The notes under the pieces: model-generated | Seen by the model: only the letters and a program-made list of their open reading frames with translations | Databases searched by the model: none | Told to the model about the DNA's origin: nothing | Program-made: the position numbers and the translations under genes | Assembly (NCBI GenBank): GCA_963728835.1 | Contig: CAVSKZ010000002.1 | Location: 930,001 to 994,000 of the forward strand | Origin: VRUE01 sp963728835 | GTDB lineage: Bacteria > Actinomycetota > Thermoleophilia > Solirubrobacterales > 70-9 | Reading direction: 5' to 3' | DNA length: 64,000 nucleotides | Shown here: in pieces, positions 25,152 through 32,623 of the stretch | Position numbering within the stretch: position 1 is the first letter of the stretch | Layout of the letters: each line of letters begins with the position of its first letter

Positions 25152-26375
25152 TCAACAGTCGCCGAGACACTCGCGGTAGATCTCCGCAAGCTCGCCCCCG
25201 ACCGTTTCGGCGCTGTAGCGGGCGCGGACGGTGGGGTTGCCCCACAGGCTGGGGTTGTTTGTGTTGCGCCGTCGGTGGGCCTCCTCCAGGCCGGCTTGGA
25301 GGGCTCGCGCGCCCTCCTCCGGGTGGCTGGGGTGGCCGTGCCAGCCGCCTAGGGACTCGATCAGGTCGGCGGTGGGGCCTGGGGGGACGATGCCGACGAT
25401 TGGGACGCCGGCGCCGGTGTAGTCGACGATCTTCGCGTGCAGGTCGACGCTGCGGGCCGCCTCGGTCTCGGTCACAAGCAGCAACTCCGACTCGCGCATC
25501 GCCACCAGCGAGGCGCGGTAGTCGACCGGCGGCGAGACCTCGACCAGGCCCTCGGGGAGCGCCCGAGCCGCCTCGCCCTGCAGCATCGCCGGGCTGATCA
25601 GCCCGACCAGGTCGACGCGCAGCTCGCCGTGCGCGCCGGGCCGCAGCCGCTCCAGCTCCGCCAGGGCGCGGAAGAGCGGTTCGGGGTGGCGGTTCCAGCG
25701 CAGGTTGCCGACGTGGCGGGCGAGGACCCGCGGCCCCCTCGCCGCCTCGGCCCCCTCGAACAGCTCCGGCATGAAGCAGTGCGGCACCTGGCGGGTCTTG
25801 GCGCGGACCGCCTCCGGGTAGCGCCCGACCGTGTACTCGGCCGCCGTTGCCGAGGTGAAGACGAGCCGGTCCGCCGCCTCGACCACGCGCGCCTCCTTGC
25901 GTTCGTTGATCCAGCGGACCCGCCGCGCGTCGCCGCGGGTCGGGTTGCCGACCCAGGGGTCGCTGAAGTGGGCCACCCAGGGCGGCCGCCGGCGCAGGCG
26001 CAGCGGCACCAGGTGGATCGAGTGGAACTGGCCGCGCGTCACCAGCAGGTCGTACTCCTCGAGTGGGCGCCGCCGCAGCTCCCGCAGCACGCGGCCGTTG
26101 AGGAAGGTGAGCGCGTCGGGACGCTCGCTGAGGAACGGCACCCGCCCGTGCGTCCGCAGCAGCAACGGCATCCCCGGGCGGCGCAGGTAGGAGACCGATC
26201 CGAACGCCTCCTCGACGTACTGGTCGAGGCTGTGGTCGGCCGGTAGCCGCCAGAGACCGGGATCGGCCGCGATCACGTCGACCTCGGCGCCAAGGTGCCC
26301 GCTCACCTTCGCCGCCACCTGCGCCTCGATCAGCGGCACCGGCGGGAAGCAGTAGGAGAGCAGGAGGATCCGCAT
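25152..26375 (-). CDS. Glycosyltransferase (GT4-like)
   Basis: This 407-aa protein begins MRILLLSYCFPPVPLIEAQV, the N-terminal strand and loop of GT4 enzymes. It then has YDLLVTRGQFHSIHLVPL, WVAHFSDPWVGNPTRGDARR and RLVFTSATAAEYTVGRYPE. The C-terminal donor part, HVGNLRWNRHPEPLFRALAE and KIVDYTGAGVPIVGIVPPG, has no clear EX7E, so the donor site is divergent. Its ATG overlaps the stop of the upstream sulfotransferase by one base (TGATG), showing co-translation. Confidence 0.72.
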   Translation of the reverse strand: MRILLLSYCFPPVPLIEAQVAAKVSGHLGAEVDVIAADPGLWRLPADHSLDQYVEEAFGSVSYLRRPGMPLLLRTHGRVPFLSERPDALTFLNGRVLRELRRRPLEEYDLLVTRGQFHSIHLVPLRLRRRPPWVAHFSDPWVGNPTRGDARRVRWINERKEARVVEAADRLVFTSATAAEYTVGRYPEAVRAKTRQVPHCFMPELFEGAEAARGPRVLARHVGNLRWNRHPEPLFRALAELERLRPGAHGELRVDLVGLISPAMLQGEAARALPEGLVEVSPPVDYRASLVAMRESELLLVTETEAARSVDLHAKIVDYTGAGVPIVGIVPPGPTADLIESLGGWHGHPSHPEEGARALQAGLEEAHRRRNTNNPSLWGNPTVRARYSAETVGGELAEIYRECLGDC

Positions 26376-27307
26376 CAGTGGCGGCGGGGCAGCAGCGGGT
26401 AGCGGTAGAAGGCGAGCAGGGGCAGGGTCAGCAGCGTCGCCAGGGCCTGGGCTCCGAGCGGCATCTCGGCGCGCCACTTCTCGGCCGGCGCCACCGTGAC
26501 CGCCCCCCGCTGGAAGCGGACGGAGTTGCCGGTGAGGATGTGGTTCTCGCCGAGCTCGACCGTGTCCTCGGAGACGAAGACCTCCGGCGCGGGCTCCGCG
26601 CCGACGAACTCCAGCAGCCCCGCGACGGTCTCGCGCGGCTCCCGCGTCAGGTCCTCGAACCGCAGCCGCAGGTAGCGCCGCGCGAAGTGCCGCCGCAGCT
26701 TCGCCTCCGCGTAGGCGTTGCGCAGCGTCCAGTCCAGCGCCGCCCTGGCGACGGCGGCGAGGTAGCGCAGCGAGCCGCCCCCGCCGTCCCCCTGGTGGCG
26801 CCGGGCGAGCGACTGGGCGGCGGCCCGCGGGTCGCGCACCAGGTGCACGAGGTGGACGTCGGTGCTCGGCATCGCCGCGGTCAGGTCGGCCGCGGCGGGG
26901 AGCTTGGTCGAGTCGACCAGCACCGTCGACCCGGTTCGCTCCGCCATCCACCCATAGGTGGACTCGGTGGCCTGCAGGTAGCGGCCGAGGCGGTCGGTTC
27001 CCTCCCCGCCGCGCTGGGCCCGCAGGCCGCGCAGCAACGAGCTGGGGCGGGGCCTGACGAAGGCCCGGAAGGAGTCCTGCAGCTCGGCGAAGTCGACGCC
27101 CCGCTCGCGCTGCTCCCGGTACAGCGTCCCCCAGAGGGGGCAGTCGGCCAGGCTGCGGTCGCAGCCGCAGCGTTCCTCGCCCCCGGCGAGCTCCCAGTAG
27201 ACGTGGGTCTCTCCCAGCCCGGCGAAGCCGTCGACCCGGTTCAGTAGCGCCGCCAGCAGCGTGCTGCCGCTGCGCGCCATCCCGACCACGAAGAGGATCT
27301 TGGTCAT
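26375..27307 (-). CDS. Sulfotransferase family protein
   Basis: This 310-aa protein starts MTKILFVVGMARSGSTLLAA, the PAPS-binding P-loop-like motif (MARSGST). The 3'-phosphate-binding element is VHLVHLVRDPRAAAQSLARR (about 150). A Cys-rich segment CGCDRSLADCPLW lies near residue 50. It stands between the O-antigen ligase-like gene and a glycosyltransferase in a tight leftward operon, so sulfation of the polymer or its precursor is inferred. Confidence 0.83.
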   Translation of the reverse strand: MTKILFVVGMARSGSTLLAALLNRVDGFAGLGETHVYWELAGGEERCGCDRSLADCPLWGTLYREQRERGVDFAELQDSFRAFVRPRPSSLLRGLRAQRGGEGTDRLGRYLQATESTYGWMAERTGSTVLVDSTKLPAAADLTAAMPSTDVHLVHLVRDPRAAAQSLARRHQGDGGGGSLRYLAAVARAALDWTLRNAYAEAKLRRHFARRYLRLRFEDLTREPRETVAGLLEFVGAEPAPEVFVSEDTVELGENHILTGNSVRFQRGAVTVAPAEKWRAEMPLGAQALATLLTLPLLAFYRYPLLPRRH

Positions 27308-27316
27308 CCCGGCAAG

Positions 27317-29293
27317 CTAGTCGGTTCTGAACAGGATGAAGTTGGGGTTGAGGGCCTTGGCCCGGCCGTAGGCGCGCAGCGAGCGCTCGACCCGGCCGCG
27401 CTCGGCTTCGATCCGCGCCAGGATCGTCCAGGTGCGCCAGTTGGCCTCTTCCTTGCGGGTGGCCTCGGCGGCGGCCGTGGCGGCCGGGGCGAGCTTTCCC
27501 TGCTGCTCGAGCACCAGCGCCTCCTGCAGCAGCGGCGCCGCTGCGTAGGGCTGCGCGTCGGCGGCGTCCTCGGCCTGCTGGAGGGCAGAGGGGAGGTCGC
27601 CGTGGGCCGCGTCGACCTGGCTCTGGCGCAGGTGGGTGGCGCCGCGCAGCGGGAACCAGATCGCAATCAGGGCCGCGACCGCGACCGCGGCGACCGCAGC
27701 GCGCTGCAGCCGGTGGCGGTTGCGGCGCTTGGTCCGCCGCCGCCGCCGGTGCGGTTCGGGCAGCGAGTAGCCGCTGACCGCGACGGCCGCCAGCAGCATG
27801 AAGGCGACCGCCAGCGCCGCCAGCTGCCAGACCCAGTCCAGGGCCGCGGCCATCGCGAACCCGGCCGCGCCGGCGGTGGCGGCGGCGAGCACCAGGCGCT
27901 CCTCGGGCGGGGCCCGCAGCGAGCGCACCGCGCCGGTGCCGAGCACCGCCAGCACGAAGCTCCCGATCAGGACCAGGCCGATGATCCCCAGCTCGGCGAA
28001 GGCCTCGAGGTAGAGCGAGTGGGCGGTGCGGACGAAGCCCTTGTAGGAGCCGTGCTGGGCCCACCAGAACTCGAAGGTCCCGGGCCCGGTTCCCTGCCAG
28101 GGCTCCGCTTCGCCCGCGTCCACGGCCGACTGCCAGAACTGGTAGCGCCCGCTGCTGGTCGAGTCGAGGATCGAGGCGGGCGAGCTGGGCGCCGCCCTCG
28201 CCCCCTCGCCGTGGCTCTTGAAGACCTCCCAGCGATCCGATGCCTCGCCCGGCAGCCCGGCGGCGACCGCGACCGGGATCGCGACGAGGATCACCGCTGC
28301 GGTCGCGACCAGCGCCTCGCGGCGGCTGGGCCGCAGCCATCGCGGCCGCCGCAGGTTGCGCGCCGCGAGCCCGATCCCGACCTGAGCCGCGGCGACGGCG
28401 GCGCAGACGCCCAGCGCGATCCACATCACCTCGTCCCCCTGCGCTTCGGCGGCCGGGGTCGGCAGGCCGCGGGCCAGCGCCTCGCGGCTGTCGACGGCGA
28501 GGGCGAGCATCGCCGCGCCGCCGGCACCGGCGGCGAGCGTGAGCAGCTTCGGCAGGCGGTCGGGGGCGAGGACGAGGAAGGCGAGCATCGCCGCGACGGC
28601 GACGATCGTCCCCGTGCCCGAGGTGGCGAGGTAGAGGGCGAGGCCGGCCAGCGGGATCGCCGCCGCGGCGAGGGCCTGGGCGGCGATCGTGCGCGCCGAG
28701 GCGGTCGCCGCGAGCAGCAGCGGCAGCGCCATCCCGGCCAGCGCCCCGATCGCGCTCGAGTAGCCCAGCGGGTAGGAGAGGCGGCGCTCGATCTCGATCC
28801 CCGGCAGCACTTTGCCCAGCTCGTTGACGGGGAACCAGGCCATCTGCAGGCGGGAGAGGACGCCGAGCGCCGCGATCAGGCCGAGGCCGAAGGCGACCCC
28901 GTGCAGGACCTGCCGCGCCCCCGCCCGCCGCCTCGTCGCCAGGCAGGTGCCGAGCACGAGGACGCCGAGGTAGGTGGCGACCCGGGCAAGCTCGTCGGCC
29001 GTCCGCTCGGCGCTCTGCGTCCAGCCCAGCGAGATCGCGGTCCAGGCGCCGAAGCCCGCGAGCAGGCCGAGGACGGCGAGGCCGGCCCGGGTCCGCCCCG
29101 GCACCGGCAGCGCCTCCACCGCGACCCCGAGCAGGACCAGCCACCAGACCGCGACCCCGACCTGGTCGCGCGGGATCGGGTCATAGCCGCCGTTTTCCAG
29201 CGCCAGGTAGACGACGAGGAAGGCGGCGAGCAGCCAGGTCGCGGCCCCGCCCCAGTTGAACGAGGACACGGCCGGACGGCGATCGTCCGGCAC
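27317..29293 (-). CDS. O-antigen ligase/polymerase-like membrane protein with TPR tail
   Basis: The 658-aa protein has about twelve hydrophobic helices and a long extracytoplasmic loop containing SRLQMAWFPVNELG, then SGRYQFWQSAVDAGEAEPWQ and GTGPGTFEFWWAQHG and AHSLYLEAFAELGIIGLVLI. The last three are the conserved R...W..G...F and H..YL...E.G blocks of the Wzy_C/ligase superfamily. A C-terminal soluble part (about 560-658) has TPR-like repeats (APLLQEALVLEQQGKLAPAA, ERGRVERSLRAYGRAKALNP). GTG 29293 is chosen because AAGGAG precedes it by 7 bases; an upstream GTG/ATG would add about 40 residues without support. It would polymerise or ligate repeat units at the outer membrane-facing side. Confidence 0.82.
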   Translation of the reverse strand: MPDDRRPAVSSFNWGGAATWLLAAFLVVYLALENGGYDPIPRDQVGVAVWWLVLLGVAVEALPVPGRTRAGLAVLGLLAGFGAWTAISLGWTQSAERTADELARVATYLGVLVLGTCLATRRRAGARQVLHGVAFGLGLIAALGVLSRLQMAWFPVNELGKVLPGIEIERRLSYPLGYSSAIGALAGMALPLLLAATASARTIAAQALAAAAIPLAGLALYLATSGTGTIVAVAAMLAFLVLAPDRLPKLLTLAAGAGGAAMLALAVDSREALARGLPTPAAEAQGDEVMWIALGVCAAVAAAQVGIGLAARNLRRPRWLRPSRREALVATAAVILVAIPVAVAAGLPGEASDRWEVFKSHGEGARAAPSSPASILDSTSSGRYQFWQSAVDAGEAEPWQGTGPGTFEFWWAQHGSYKGFVRTAHSLYLEAFAELGIIGLVLIGSFVLAVLGTGAVRSLRAPPEERLVLAAATAGAAGFAMAAALDWVWQLAALAVAFMLLAAVAVSGYSLPEPHRRRRRTKRRNRHRLQRAAVAAVAVAALIAIWFPLRGATHLRQSQVDAAHGDLPSALQQAEDAADAQPYAAAPLLQEALVLEQQGKLAPAATAAAEATRKEEANWRTWTILARIEAERGRVERSLRAYGRAKALNPNFILFRTD

Positions 29294-29407
29294 GGCCCTC
29301 TCCTTTACGTGCTCCGGTGTTTCCAGCGCCACGGCCCTGCGCAAACTACGACACTCGGCTGCTGAATCGGCATTCCGAGTAAACGTGACGTCTTCTGTAC
29401 CGATAAC

Positions 29408-29432
29408 GGACATATAGATCCGTACAATGTCC
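29408..29432. promoter_or_regulatory. Candidate operator/promoter of the MNT gene
   Basis: GGACAT and ATGTCC are inverted repeats separated by 13 bases. They contain TATAGAT, a possible -10 element, directly before the ATG at 29435. The position suits autoregulation by the protein's own N-terminal helix-turn-helix-like segment, which is inferred. Confidence 0.45.
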
Positions 29433-29434
29433 GC

Positions 29435-29986
29435 ATGGGGGCAGTCCAGGAGCTAGCGGGGAAGCTTGGCGCCGAGGAGCGCACCCTCCGCCGAGCCGTT
29501 TCCCAGGGGACGCTGCGCTGCAGCCGCAGTGGCCCCCGCCGACTTCGGCTGGAGGTTGGCGAGCGGGAGTACCTGGAAGGCCACTGGGAGCTGCTCGCCG
29601 CGCTTCGGCAGGCGCTGCGCTCCGAGCGCCAGGTGCGGCTGGCCGTGCTGTACGGCTCGGTTGCGCGCGGCGACGAGGACAGCGGGTCCGACCTCGACCT
29701 GCTGGTCTCGCTGCGCGACGATCGCGCTTCGGATGCTTTCGAGCTGGCCACGCGCCTAGGGCCGGTCGCTGGGCGCAGAGTCGACGTCGCACGACTGGAG
29801 CGGGTTGAAGCCAGGGTCCCACTGCTCCTGGAGCGAATCCTCAAGGAGGGACGCGTTTTGGTCGACCGCGAAGACGCCTGGCCGCTGCTGCGCAACCGAC
29901 GTCGCGCGATACATGCCCGCGCCAGACGTGCCTACTTGAAGCAGATGGTCGACTCACGTCGAGCGATTGCGGAGCTGAGTGAATGA
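29435..29986 (+). CDS. MNT-type nucleotidyltransferase with N-terminal HTH-like segment
   Basis: This 183-aa protein has a minimal nucleotidyltransferase core: AVLYGSVARGDEDSGSDLDL (about residue 70) is the GSxxxGxxxxxSDxD motif of antitoxin MNT and related enzymes. The first 45 residues (VQELAGKLGAEERTLRRAVS) look like a winged-helix DNA-binding segment, so it may be a self-regulating antitoxin-like protein. The usual partner, a HEPN toxin gene, is absent: only an overlapping frame starting GTG 29979 (NELDTLRSW) follows, and this runs into a secreted protein. Base composition is lower in G+C around 29300-29440. Alternative: a lone nucleotidyltransferase of unknown target. Confidence 0.7.
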   Translation: MGAVQELAGKLGAEERTLRRAVSQGTLRCSRSGPRRLRLEVGEREYLEGHWELLAALRQALRSERQVRLAVLYGSVARGDEDSGSDLDLLVSLRDDRASDAFELATRLGPVAGRRVDVARLERVEARVPLLLERILKEGRVLVDREDAWPLLRNRRRAIHARARRAYLKQMVDSRRAIAELSE

Positions 29987-30056
29987 GCTAGACACGCTTC
30001 GATCTTGGCTCCCACCACGGCATCGAGTTCTGATTCCGCGTGTTCATCAGGGCATA

Positions 30057-30515
30057 ATGCGACCCGGCATGCGGAAAGCCACGACACTCGCCCTCCTGCT
30101 TGTGCTGGCCATGCCGTTTTCCGCGGGCGCCGCGGTCCGGGTCGTGGCGCCGCCGGGCAACTCCGAGGCCGACCAGTACTACCAGACGCTTCCCGGCGCG
30201 ACCGGGCCGCGGGCTCCCGACTCGGCGAAGGAGACGGGCGACGCGGTGCGCGACGGGGCGCTGAGCGAGTCCACCGAACGCGCCCTGCGCGAGCGCGGGC
30301 CGGAGGGCCTCGCGGTCGCGACCGTGGTCGCCAAAACGGCTCCGGCCGGCGCGGCCGGCGACCGCGACGGCTCGCGGGCGGCCTCGCCGTCCTCGGCCGT
30401 GCGCGTACCCGACGACCAGGGCCTGGGTGCCCTCTTCCCGCTCGTGCTGGCGTTCACGGCGGCGGGCGCGGTCGCCTTCGGCGTCGCCAGGTGGCGCGGC
30501 CTCGTGATGCGGTGA
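30057..30515 (+). CDS. Small exported, membrane-anchored protein of unknown function
   Basis: This 152-aa protein has an N-terminal signal peptide (KATTLALLLVLAMPFSAGAA), an Ala/Asp/Gly-rich extracytoplasmic region and a C-terminal helix LFPLVLAFTAAGAVAFG followed by basic residues, typical of a single-pass anchor. ATG 30057 and ATG 30069 are both plausible starts. A frame opens upstream at GTG 29979 but codes for no recognisable signal. It overlaps the next gene by GTGA, so it is co-translated with the glycosidase-like protein. No family was recognised. Confidence 0.65.
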   Translation: MRPGMRKATTLALLLVLAMPFSAGAAVRVVAPPGNSEADQYYQTLPGATGPRAPDSAKETGDAVRDGALSESTERALRERGPEGLAVATVVAKTAPAGAAGDRDGSRAASPSSAVRVPDDQGLGALFPLVLAFTAAGAVAFGVARWRGLVMR

Positions 30516-31954
30516 AGCGGCTCGCCGCCGCCCTCGCCTTGGTGACACTGGCGCTTGCCGCCCAGGCGCCGGGGGCTGCCGCAGCGCCGCGCGGCCTCGA
30601 GCTCGGCCTCGCCGAGGCGGCCTTCAACGGCGCCGACTCGGCGCTGCGCGATGAGTGGATGACCAGGGCGCGGGAGGCGCGTGCGGACCTGGTCCTCCTC
30701 ACCGTCGCCTGGTCGAGCATCGCGCCCAAGGTCCCTCCGGCCGGCTTCGACCCCGCCGACCCCAGCGACCCCGCCTATGACTGGGAGACCCTCGACGGCG
30801 CCGTCCGCGCCGCCGTCGCCCGCGGCCTGCAGCCGGTCTTCGCCGTCAACTTCGCCCCCCGCTGGGCGGAGGGCCCGAACCGCCCCAGCCCGGCCGTCGC
30901 GCCCCCCGGCACCTGGCTGCCGCAGCCCGTCGAGCTGGGGAGCTTCTCCCGCGCGCTCGCCGCGCGTTACGCGGGCGGCTTCGCCGACCCCGCCAATCCG
31001 GCCGCCGGCCCGCTCCCCCATGTCCGCTACTTCCAGATCTGGGCCGAGCAGAACCTCTCGGTCCACCTCAACCCGCTCTGGGAAGGCGGCAAGCTCGTCG
31101 CCCCCCAGCACTACCGGGCGATGCTGAACGCCGCCTACGCCGCGATCCACGAAGCCAGCCCCGGTGCCCGCGTGATCGTCGGCGGCCTAGCGCCCTACGG
31201 GGACGCGAAGGTGGGGGGGACCCGTGTCCCGCCGGTCTGGTTCTGGCGCGCCCTGCTCTGCCTGCGCGGCCCGCAGCTGCGGCCTCTCGCCTGCCCCGAG
31301 CCCGCCCGCTTCGACGTCGCCGCCCACAACCCGATCAACGTCTGGGCGCCCAGCCGCGGCGCCGTCAGCCCGCTCGACGTCTCGACCCCCGACCTCGGGC
31401 GCCTCACCTCGATCGTGCGCCGGGGGGTTGCGACCGGGCGCCTGCTCCCGGCCGGGCCGAAGCCCTTCTGGGCGACCGAGATCTGGATCGACTCGAACCC
31501 GCCCGACCCCGAAGGCGTGCCCCTGCGCCGCCACGCGCGCTTCCTCTCCGAATCGCTCTTCGAACTGTGGCGCCAGGGCGCCGCCGCGGTCGTCTGGTGG
31601 TACCTGCGCGACCGCTCCCCCGGCGCGGCCGGGTTCGGCGCCACCCAGCAGAGCGGCCTCTTCTTCCTCGAGGGCGGGATGAAGCCGGCCCACCGCGCCT
31701 TCGGCTTCCCCTTCGTCGCACGCCGCGGCCGCGGCGGCGTGCTCCTCTGGGGCAAGGCGCCGGCGCCGGGCCGGCTCCTCCTCGAGCGCCGCACCCGGCA
31801 CGGCTGGGCGCCGCTCGCCCGCGTGGCGGCCGGGCCGCGCCGGGTCTTCCTCGCCCGGGTCGACGCCCCCGAGGGCGCCTTCCGGGCGCGGGCCAGGCAG
31901 GGCGGTCTTTCCAGCTTGCCTGCTAGGGTTGCTGCGGGAAAGGGAGGTCCGTAG
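30512..31954 (+). CDS. Secreted glycoside-hydrolase-like (beta/alpha)8 protein
   Basis: This 480-aa protein begins at GTG 30512 with a signal peptide (ALALVTLALAAQAPGAAA). The catalytic barrel resembles cellulase-family or clan A hydrolases: VLLTVAWSSIAPKVPP, FAVNFAPRWAEGPN and FQIWAEQNLSVHLNP (about 176), where Glu takes the position of the acid/base in WNEPN. GPKPFWATEIWIDSNPP (about 315) holds a Glu that could be the nucleophile. A small C-terminal beta domain follows. IWAEQN instead of IWNEPN is an unusual variant. It may trim the surface polymer made by the locus; that is inferred from position only. Confidence 0.7.
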   Translation: MKRLAAALALVTLALAAQAPGAAAAPRGLELGLAEAAFNGADSALRDEWMTRAREARADLVLLTVAWSSIAPKVPPAGFDPADPSDPAYDWETLDGAVRAAVARGLQPVFAVNFAPRWAEGPNRPSPAVAPPGTWLPQPVELGSFSRALAARYAGGFADPANPAAGPLPHVRYFQIWAEQNLSVHLNPLWEGGKLVAPQHYRAMLNAAYAAIHEASPGARVIVGGLAPYGDAKVGGTRVPPVWFWRALLCLRGPQLRPLACPEPARFDVAAHNPINVWAPSRGAVSPLDVSTPDLGRLTSIVRRGVATGRLLPAGPKPFWATEIWIDSNPPDPEGVPLRRHARFLSESLFELWRQGAAAVVWWYLRDRSPGAAGFGATQQSGLFFLEGGMKPAHRAFGFPFVARRGRGGVLLWGKAPAPGRLLLERRTRHGWAPLARVAAGPRRVFLARVDAPEGAFRARARQGGLSSLPARVAAGKGGP

Positions 31955-31956
31955 TA

Positions 31957-32391
31957 GTGAGGAACAGACTGCTTCTTCTGCTCGCAGGGGCGCTTGCCGT
32001 CGTTGCGCTTGCGCTGCCGGCCGCCTCCCCCGCCGCCGGGTGCCCCAAAGGGCAGACCGGCACGCCGCCCTACTGCACCCCGCTGCCGTCCAACAAGTTC
32101 AACCTGGGCAAGGTCAAGCACCCCTCGACCGGCGTCGTCACGATCAGGGTCAAGGTCTTCAGCGGCGGCACCTTCACCGCCACCGCCGACCTGATGAAAA
32201 CGGCCAAAGCGACGGGCAAATCCGCCGGCAGCTTCACGCTGAAACTCGAGCTCAACGCAAAAGGCATGGCCGAGCTCAGCAAAGCCCAAGGCCGCCAGCT
32301 GCGGATCAAAGTCAAATTCACCTTCTCGCCCACCGGCGGCGAACCCCGCACCAAGCACAAGAAGCTCATCTTCAGGGTCGTCAAGCCCTAG
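31957..32391 (+). CDS. Small secreted basic protein, family not recognised
   Basis: This 144-aa protein begins at GTG 31957, three bases after the upstream stop, with AAGGGAGG as ribosome-binding site just before it. The signal peptide LLLLLAGALAVVALALPAAS is followed by GCPKGQTGTPPYCTPLP, which has two Cys likely forming a disulfide. A Lys-rich beta-strand domain (KVKHPSTGVVTIRVKVFSGG, LKLELNAKGMAELSKAQGRQ) closes it. This C-terminal module is like the basic domain at the end of the PD40 protein at 7065-8291. Function is unknown. Confidence 0.68.
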   Translation: MRNRLLLLLAGALAVVALALPAASPAAGCPKGQTGTPPYCTPLPSNKFNLGKVKHPSTGVVTIRVKVFSGGTFTATADLMKTAKATGKSAGSFTLKLELNAKGMAELSKAQGRQLRIKVKFTFSPTGGEPRTKHKKLIFRVVKP

Positions 32392-32489
32392 CTTCGCCCG
32401 GGCTTCTTCCCCTGCATTTCTCTCATGACGAGAATGGCTTTGGCGCGTCCTGAAGAGGAATGCTCGCGGTATGAGCAAGAAACCCGGGG

Positions 32490-32517
32490 TTGCAATTTCG
32501 GTGTGACACGATATTCT
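32490..32517 (+). promoter_or_regulatory. Predicted promoter of the propeller/InlB gene
   Basis: TTGCAA (32490-32495) and TATTCT (32512-32517) are separated by 16 bases, close to the vegetative consensus. The region 32392-32623 has no gene. It ends with a good ribosome-binding site (AAGGAGAGAGCAA) before GTG 32624. Prediction only. Confidence 0.4.
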
Positions 32518-32623
32518 GCCTTCGTCTGCCCTCACCGGGCATACGGGAGAACCCACAGGGAAAACCGAGTCGCCGAGGCCGCTGGGAGCGGCCGGCAGGG
32601 GCTCAGGGACAAGGAGAGAGCAA

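Noticed and set aside
26376..29144. Very long minus-strand open frame reading through the sulfotransferase and O-antigen ligase genes
   Set aside because: It only extends the 25152-26375 glycosyltransferase frame upstream. The real genes in the other frame have coherent membrane helices and motifs.
29979..30056. Upstream extension of the 30057 protein from GTG 29979
   Set aside because: The signal peptide would no longer be N-terminal; the frame more likely overlaps by chance with the end of the MNT gene.
32554..32600. CACAGGGAAAACC followed by a stem, similar to the start of a c-di-GMP-I (GEMM) riboswitch
   Set aside because: The tetraloop receptor and the GGGACGCAAAGCC part do not match, so only chance similarity is supported. 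A covariance-model search would settle it.
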